A stretch of 64,000 bases of DNA from positions 195,087 through 259,086 of the forward strand of contig VWZL01001987.1 of assembly GCA_013396915.1 (NCBI GenBank), read 5' to 3'. Under the pieces are notes generated by a model. The model had not been told where the DNA came from. It ran no database searches and saw nothing but the letters and a program-made list of their open reading frames with translations. This DNA is from Stercorarius parasiticus (Eukaryota > Chordata > Aves > Charadriiformes > Stercorariidae). A program made the translations under genes and the position numbers. Of this stretch, positions 59,180-64,000 are shown piece by piece (position 1 is the stretch's first letter; every line of letters starts with the position of its first letter).

Positions 59180-60466
59180 AATGTGGTTTAAATATATAGA
59201 ACATTTTTTTTCATTGTACTACTCTGATGTTTCACGGGATGCGCCAGCCTGACATGGCTGTTGGTGGCAGGACGGCACTGGGACGCTGCGCTCCGGCGGC
59301 TGCTGCTCCCACCTCTGCGTTCCGCAGCCGGGCTCCGGCCCCGGGGTGAAGAGCTCCGGCTCCCGCGGGAACATTAAATCCACTCCTGCTCCTGCAGGGT
59401 TTCTTTGCTTCTGTGTCCAAAAAAAGACAGGAGAAAAGAACAAGGAGCTGGGGTAGTTCCTTTTTCCACCATGGGATACCTTCATGCCGTTACGTTTTGC
59501 AGCGCGCACCAGCAGCATCCCTTCTGTGGGATCCCAAGGTGCCTTTAGCGGTTTCTGTGACTCTTTCTTAAAATACCAGCTGCGATACAGCAAGAATGCA
59601 GGGAGCGGCCGGCGCGGCCAGGGCTGCTTCGCTCCCAGGGAAAAGAAATGGCCAGCAGAGAAGGGGCAGGAGCCCCGCTCAGACACCAGGGGCTGCGCCC
59701 CCCCCGCCTGCCGCCACTGAAGGGGCGCTGGGCGAGAGGTGAGCTGCTGGGCGTTCAGCAGTGCTTATACGGAATCTTTTATTTAAATTTGGATGCAACG
59801 ATATAAAAAATGTCTTGCTTTTTCAGAGGAGCAGCAGCAGCTGATCTAACAGTCTCTCTGACACCAACGTGTTTAATACTGTTTTGGCGGAAAGTGAGGT
59901 TCAGAACTGTCTCCAATGTCCCATATGGAAAAGTATATATATAAAATAATCCTATAAATCCATTTTTTATTGCACATACAGTTAAAAAAACACCCCAAAC
60001 AGACCCTGGTCCTCCCGTAACGGGGGTGTGATTAAGTTCACACACAGGAGAATTTCCAGTGGCCGCAGCAGCGGGGGCCAGCGCTGTGTGACACAGGGCC
60101 CCGAGCCCCTGCCCTACCACAAGGTACGTCTTTACAGGTGCCATTTCAAGCAGGGAAGAAAGAGTCAGCACTGCTAAATAAGGGCAAAAAGAAAGTCGAA
60201 AGCAAATGTGTTAAGTGATGATGGTGGTACAAAGGGGAAGGTGCGTTTGGCAGCTCAGCACGTCCCTGTGCAGCCCGTGGGCCCCGCTGCCAGCTTCGCC
60301 CTCTGCGAGCTGCAGAACAAGCCCCGAAGTTGTTCGTAGAAACTTCCCCCATCTGTCAGCTATGCAAGTAACAGCGTGAAACTCTTCTTTAGAGACTAAG
60401 AGCCTCGTCATCCCCTTTCGACAATTATTAAAGGAATGAGAAAACTCCACATCCACAAGGAACCTT

Positions 60467-60472
60467 TTTATT
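60467..60472 (-). terminator. BNIP3: Second poly(A) signal AATAAA for BNIP3
   Basis: The minus strand reads tttAAATAAAaagg about 0.9 kb after the BNIP3 stop codon, and is a reasonable main end for the message. Confidence 0.5.
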
Positions 60473-60587
60473 TAAATATACAAAACATGATATTTTGGCA
60501 AACATTTATTTTTTCTCCTCATTAAATAAGATAAAATCACTGAATGAAAAGGCATTCCATTAGTAAAAACAAATAAGCAAGCAACGC

Positions 60588-60593
60588 TTTATT
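60588..60593 (-). terminator. BNIP3: Poly(A) signal AATAAA for BNIP3
   Basis: The minus strand reads atttAAATAAAgc. Copies with the same ATTTAAATAAA wording recur at 60467 and 59778. Which one is used is not visible. Confidence 0.55.
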
Positions 60594-61367
60594 TAAATCT
60601 ATACAAGGATGAGGCAAATATAAGATGCAAATGTATTATTTTACAGATAAAAAGACTGAGAAGCAACAGCCTGCAAGGAGATACTCTGGAAGGAACTTCT
60701 AATAATTAGGGAGTTAAATAAATGCCTTTGCGAAAGAAGCTATTTATTAGGCACTAAAGTCCAAATTTTAATTCAGGCTGTTGTGCATCACACTCTGAAC
60801 TCGTGAAAAGGGATGGGGGTTCCACTCGCACGCTCCTTCCCGCTGAGGGTGTCCCTCGCCACTGCACACCAGAGCGCTCGGCAACGCGAGGGAAGGAAGG
60901 AGCTGCCTCCAGCGAGGCAAAAGCTCCTCTCAGTTCCCGTCTATGATACATAAGGCCACACGTCGTTTTGGGCTAATCCCTTATTGTCATGATTACAGCA
61001 GCGGTGACGAATATTCACATCTATGAAGTGTAAGGAAACAGCAGCTCAGATGAACACCTCGCCCAATCACAATGGCTATATTAAAGCTAGGATTGTTGTT
61101 AAACATCAAGTTCTTTTAATTTTCCAAGACGCTTCACTACAAAGCAATATAACCGATGTTAATGCACCTGAAACATGCTCTATGAATTGATCCAGAAGAC
61201 TAGATATGATGCATTAGCTTTAATGTCTCTTTTCCCCTCCCTGCTACCCCGGCACCACAACATTCACGGAACAAGCACACACCGATCACGCAGCCAGCGC
61301 CAGCCGAGACGTTCCTGCCGTTCACCTCCGCTATCCCCTTTGCTTCGAACAGGGATTTCGGGTGCCT

Positions 61368-61419
61368 CTAAAACGTGCTGCTGGAAGCTGTGGTCGTCAG
61401 GCGCCTTCCAATGTAAACC
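61368..61419 (-). CDS. BNIP3: BNIP3 last exon, coding part
   Basis: The acceptor cttcatcctcag is followed by one base completing the split Gly. [16 protein letters not shown] follows, then the TAG stop at 61370-61368. The exon finishes the helix GxxxG face and the short intermembrane-space tail. Confidence 0.95.
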
Positions 61420-63395
61420 CTGAGGATGAAGAGCACACAGTCAGCGAGCGTCGCGCTCCGCAGCACATGAGGAACGCTTTTTTCCCTTGCCGGATTGCCA
61501 GGGATGTCACTTCCAGCGGGAGCAGCAGTGCCAGCTGTAATTAAGCGGCTAACCAAGGGACTGCTACGACAGGCAGCCTTCAGCTGCAGGTGACCGTGCG
61601 CAGCCCCGGAACAGCCTCCCCACGTTCTAAGGCTGAGTGACTCTGGGGGAGCTCTTCAGGAATGCCGGAGGCAGAGATAAGCGTGGGCTTAACGAGAACG
61701 CGCTGCTGCAGCAGGGCTCCAAGACACCTGTTTTATTACCTTTTTCCTTTTGTTATCTTAAGCTTTCCGTACGCTAAATGCCTCTGAAGTCTGTAAAACT
61801 CTGTCATCTGGTCACTATTTCCCAGCTTGGTGTGCTTGCACAGCTGCCCTACGCTGCGTCCTCTATTCTGTACTTGTCGCTTAAAGAAATGAGTACTTTG
61901 AAGTGTAACTATTTTACTGATACTACATTAAGCACTTTCTGAAGATGTGACACTGTTACTCGTCATTAGGGAGCTGGAATGATGCAAATTTGCAGCAGTG
62001 GTGGAGTGACCAGGAAGAAAGTACGTACGTACATCACCAAACTTGTGTTTATTTTGAAAGGAAAATTCCATTGTGCTTTTGTTCTATCTTGTGTGGTTTC
62101 TCAGTTTTACTTTGGAAGGAGTTAGATTAGTTTCGTGTTACTTTTACAGTATTATGCGTCAGAGATCGTGATTTCGTACAGGAACATAACCTGTGCCTTC
62201 ATCCACCCAAAATGCTGCAGCCCACAGGGACCACAGAGACTTGGGCTGTCCCTCCTCCCAGCTACTCCTGCTGTGCCCCTCCGTCTGCTGCACCCCCTCA
62301 CTCAGCTCCCGGGGCTGTGGTAAGGCTCACGATTGATGCACGGGAGCAAGCAGAGAAAGAGCAGGACCGGAGCTAAGGGCAGGTTCCTTGGACAACAGGC
62401 GTCACCCAGGTCACATCTCCCCCAGGCCCCTGTGGCACAGCGTGCTCCGAAGGGTGAGCAGCCCCACACGCCCACATTCCCGGATTCTGTGCTGGTACCA
62501 AGGAATGTGCCATGCTTCGGCACAGGCAAACTCTGACCCTGCCCTGAAGGAATTTAACCTCTTCCCTTTAGTCTGTGTCCTGCAGCTTCTCTGAAGCAGG
62601 GCCAGATACTCCCTAAATCATGTAAAGAAACGCCATTCCTGTCCCCTGTCCCTCCCAGGTGTGAGTGGAATTTTAAAATACCTTAAATAGTATTTTTTTC
62701 CTTTGCAATCAGCTGTGAGATTAAATTCCTATCTCTAATAGAACAGAGTATTTCATGTGTATAATTACAGTTCATATAAACAAACACTCCTCATTTTTCA
62801 CCGTCCCTTAATTATTTTGGAAAATTCTTAACTAGCAAGAAAAGCAGAAAAGGAAAGCTTGATAAATTCAGCAATACCACAAGACGAGAAGTAGAAAGCA
62901 CTTCCTGAGTAAGTATCTGTCCCATTCTGTGGGGGAAAGTGTACTACTCATCCTTTAGACAGAGAAGGAATTAGGAGTCAGAATTAGGCCTCAGAGAAAA
63001 AATCTACTTTTTTTTTTTTTTAAGTTGAAACTTACCCTAGTCCAATGGCAAGCAAATGAGAAAGCAGCAGAGAGGGAAGAAAAACCTTCAAAAATTCCGC
63101 TGAGAATATCCCCCCTTTCTTCATTACACTGGTATTTCTCATGCTGAGAGTAGCCGTGCGCCTGGGATGTTTGAAAAGGAATTCCCTGGGGTTGAGGAAG
63201 AAAACGCAGTCAGAGCATTAACACGTATTGTTTAGACTCACAGAAGCAGAAGCTGCATGGAAGTTCACCCATAACACAGAGCACTCACTTGGGTGGGATG
63301 TTCTCCGGCCTGCTGGACCAATCCCATATCCAATCCGCATTCTTCTTCAGCAGCCGCTCTACTTCTTTCCTCCTTTCGAGAAAGTCTTCTTCAGA
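61368..63395 (-). CDS. BNIP3: BNIP3 mitophagy receptor, last three coding exons (5' part outside window)
   Basis: BNIP3 is a tail-anchored outer-mitochondrial-membrane protein. It recruits autophagosomes to mitochondria under hypoxia and has a BH3-like region. Minus-strand exons 63395-63289, 63185-63036 and 61419-61368 join in phase to give 102 residues ending at TAG. They contain [20 protein letters not shown] and [16 protein letters not shown] (BH3-like/MER region). Next comes [20 protein letters not shown], then the membrane anchor [20 protein letters not shown] with the Ser-His pair and the AxxxGxxxG dimer motif, then the short tail [12 protein letters not shown]. The wording matches BNIP3 rather than BNIP3L (NIX). 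The tail appears two residues longer than the human form I recall. The N-terminal LIR motif and start codon lie past 64000. It is convergent with PPP2R2D. Confidence 0.97.
61420..63035 (-). other. BNIP3: BNIP3 last intron
   Basis: This 1.6-kb intron lies between the anchor exon and the last exon. A short ACGT repeat (gtacgtacgtac) lies near 62022. I see no gene or clear repeat in it. The smaller intron 63186-63288 (103 bp) separates the other two exons. Confidence 0.85.
63036..63185 (-). CDS. BNIP3: BNIP3 exon encoding the transmembrane anchor
   Basis: The acceptor aaccccag and the donor gtaagt bound 150 bp on the minus strand. It encodes (K)[40 protein letters not shown] and LSHLLAIGL, then GG of the next Gly codon. 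It holds most of the membrane helix with the polar Ser-His pair. Confidence 0.97.
63289..63395 (-). CDS. BNIP3: BNIP3 exon encoding the BH3-like/MER region
   Basis: On the minus strand, the acceptor tttgttttag precedes 63395 and the donor gtgagt follows 63289. The 107-bp exon reads [20 protein letters not shown], then [15 protein letters not shown], then AA of the next Lys codon. Confidence 0.97.
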
Positions 63396-63860
63396 CTAAA
63401 ACAAAGAGCCGCTGTCAAACAGGACTCAGGGCTACGACAGGCGCGAAGTCAGTACTGCCAAACAAAGCTCCTGTGCTGCACCTAGGACCACATCCATCTC
63501 CAGTTCCCACGTCTGATTGACATTGGGCAGAAGAAACCTTTTGCCTGCATGCAAAACTGGACCATGTCACACTTGTCTCAAGACCTGTCGAGCCAAACTG
63601 ATTCCAGCCTTGTAAAGCTTTTGGGGCCGGGCTGGGAATGCAGGTGAAGCCAGGCCAGGTCTATCTGCACACCCCCGAGCAGAAACAGCCCCCCGAACAA
63701 GCAGTGGCTTTGTTTAAATGAATTACAGCATAAAGGCTAACTAAGAACACTGTTTCTTACTTAATACGTGTGCGTTCGGTGGAGCCAAGGTCTTGTGATA
63801 AAAATAGTATCTGATCATAGAATTAAAATAGCTCTATACGCACACGCTTAAGAACGGAAA

Positions 63861-63882
63861 TAAAGTTGTCCAGGCAACTTTA
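63861..63882. repeat. Perfect 8-bp stem-loop
   Basis: TAAAGTTG and CAACTTTA flank a six-base loop tccagg, immediately before the right arm of the 46-bp repeat. Its function is unknown. Confidence 0.6.
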
Positions 63883-63928
63883 ATTCTCATCATTTTCTAA
63901 CTCTTGATTATTTGTTCTCAAAGTCTAA
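63883..63928 (-). repeat. Right arm of the 46-bp distant inverted repeat
   Basis: The plus strand begins attctcatcattttctaact and ends ttgttctcaaagtctaa. It is the reverse complement of 57106-57151 with two mismatches. It lies in a BNIP3 intron next to a stem-loop. Confidence 0.85.
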
Positions 63929-64000
63929 ATATCTTTAAACATATGAAGGGTTTTCTGGAAATACAAAATAAAAAGAATTAATTTCCAGTAATGTATTTAG

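Larger units (their letters stand above)
54746..60444. other. Spacer between PPP2R2D and BNIP3 3' ends
   Basis: An AT-rich start (to about 55110) gives way to GC-rich sequence (55120-58600) with many overlapping ORFs that match no known protein, one CR1 and one inverted-repeat arm. At 58690-59215 the DNA turns AT-rich again and carries two ATGCAAAT octamers. No exon is recognised. Part of 59760-60444 may belong to a long BNIP3 3' UTR. Confidence 0.7.
60445..61367 (-). other. BNIP3: BNIP3 3' UTR (extent estimated)
   Basis: AT-rich minus-strand sequence follows the stop. AATAAA signals occur on the minus strand at 60593-60588 and 60472-60467, about 0.8-0.9 kb after the stop, a length that fits BNIP3 messages. 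A further one at 59783-59778 would give a longer form. Confidence 0.6.
63396..64000 (-). other. BNIP3: BNIP3 intronic sequence to window edge
   Basis: I find no match here for the next BNIP3 exon (the Ser-rich ESGRSSSKSS-type region), so this appears to be intron. It contains a stem-loop at 63861-63882 and one arm of a 46-bp inverted repeat at 63883-63928. Confidence 0.7.

Overview
The window looks like bird nuclear DNA. It carries several CR1 LINE 3' ends with the 8-bp ATTCTGTG-type terminus and CR1 wording typical of avian genomes. It also holds two spliced vertebrate genes and a 197-base run of N inside a GC-rich first-exon region, a common defect of bird assemblies. The species cannot be named from this sequence.

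Layout. Positions 1-25.2 kb are intergenic, with no recognisable coding exon, and contain at least six CR1 fragments. A CpG-rich promoter region (about 25.28-26.30 kb, interrupted by N at 25925-26121) leads into PPP2R2D on the + strand. PPP2R2D encodes the B55-delta regulatory subunit of protein phosphatase 2A. Its exons can be placed to the base: the visible end of the N-terminal coding exon finishes at 26162, and eight further coding exons run from 39878 to the stop codon at 52865-52867. All junctions have AG/GT ends and compatible phases, and the reading frame gives 420 residues from Ala34 onward. Only about the first 20 residues are lost in the gap. The 3' UTR has poly(A) signals near 53447, 54541 and 54720.

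From 54.8 to about 60.4 kb is a spacer between two convergent genes. Much of 55.1-58.6 kb is GC-rich, and one CR1 lies at about 56.05-56.32 kb. BNIP3 lies on the - strand. Its last three coding exons are in the window (63395-63289, 63185-63036 and 61419-61368). They encode the BH3-like/MER region, the transmembrane anchor and the C-terminus of this mitochondrial-outer-membrane mitophagy receptor. Its 5' exons lie beyond 64000. PPP2R2D next to BNIP3, tail to tail, matches the vertebrate gene order I recall from human 10q26.3.

The two genes have unrelated jobs (PP2A substrate targeting in mitosis, and hypoxia-linked mitophagy), and nothing suggests they act together. I found no previously undescribed system. 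The points most worth a second look are: a candidate alternative first exon of PPP2R2D at 25631-25667, in phase with exon 2; a 46-bp near-identical inverted repeat (57106-57151 and 63883-63928) spanning the 3' half of BNIP3; a pair of inverted CR1 copies sharing 120 identical bases; an 89-bp intron 7 with a displaced pyrimidine tract; and several AT-rich, homeobox/octamer-rich stretches that could be conserved enhancers.
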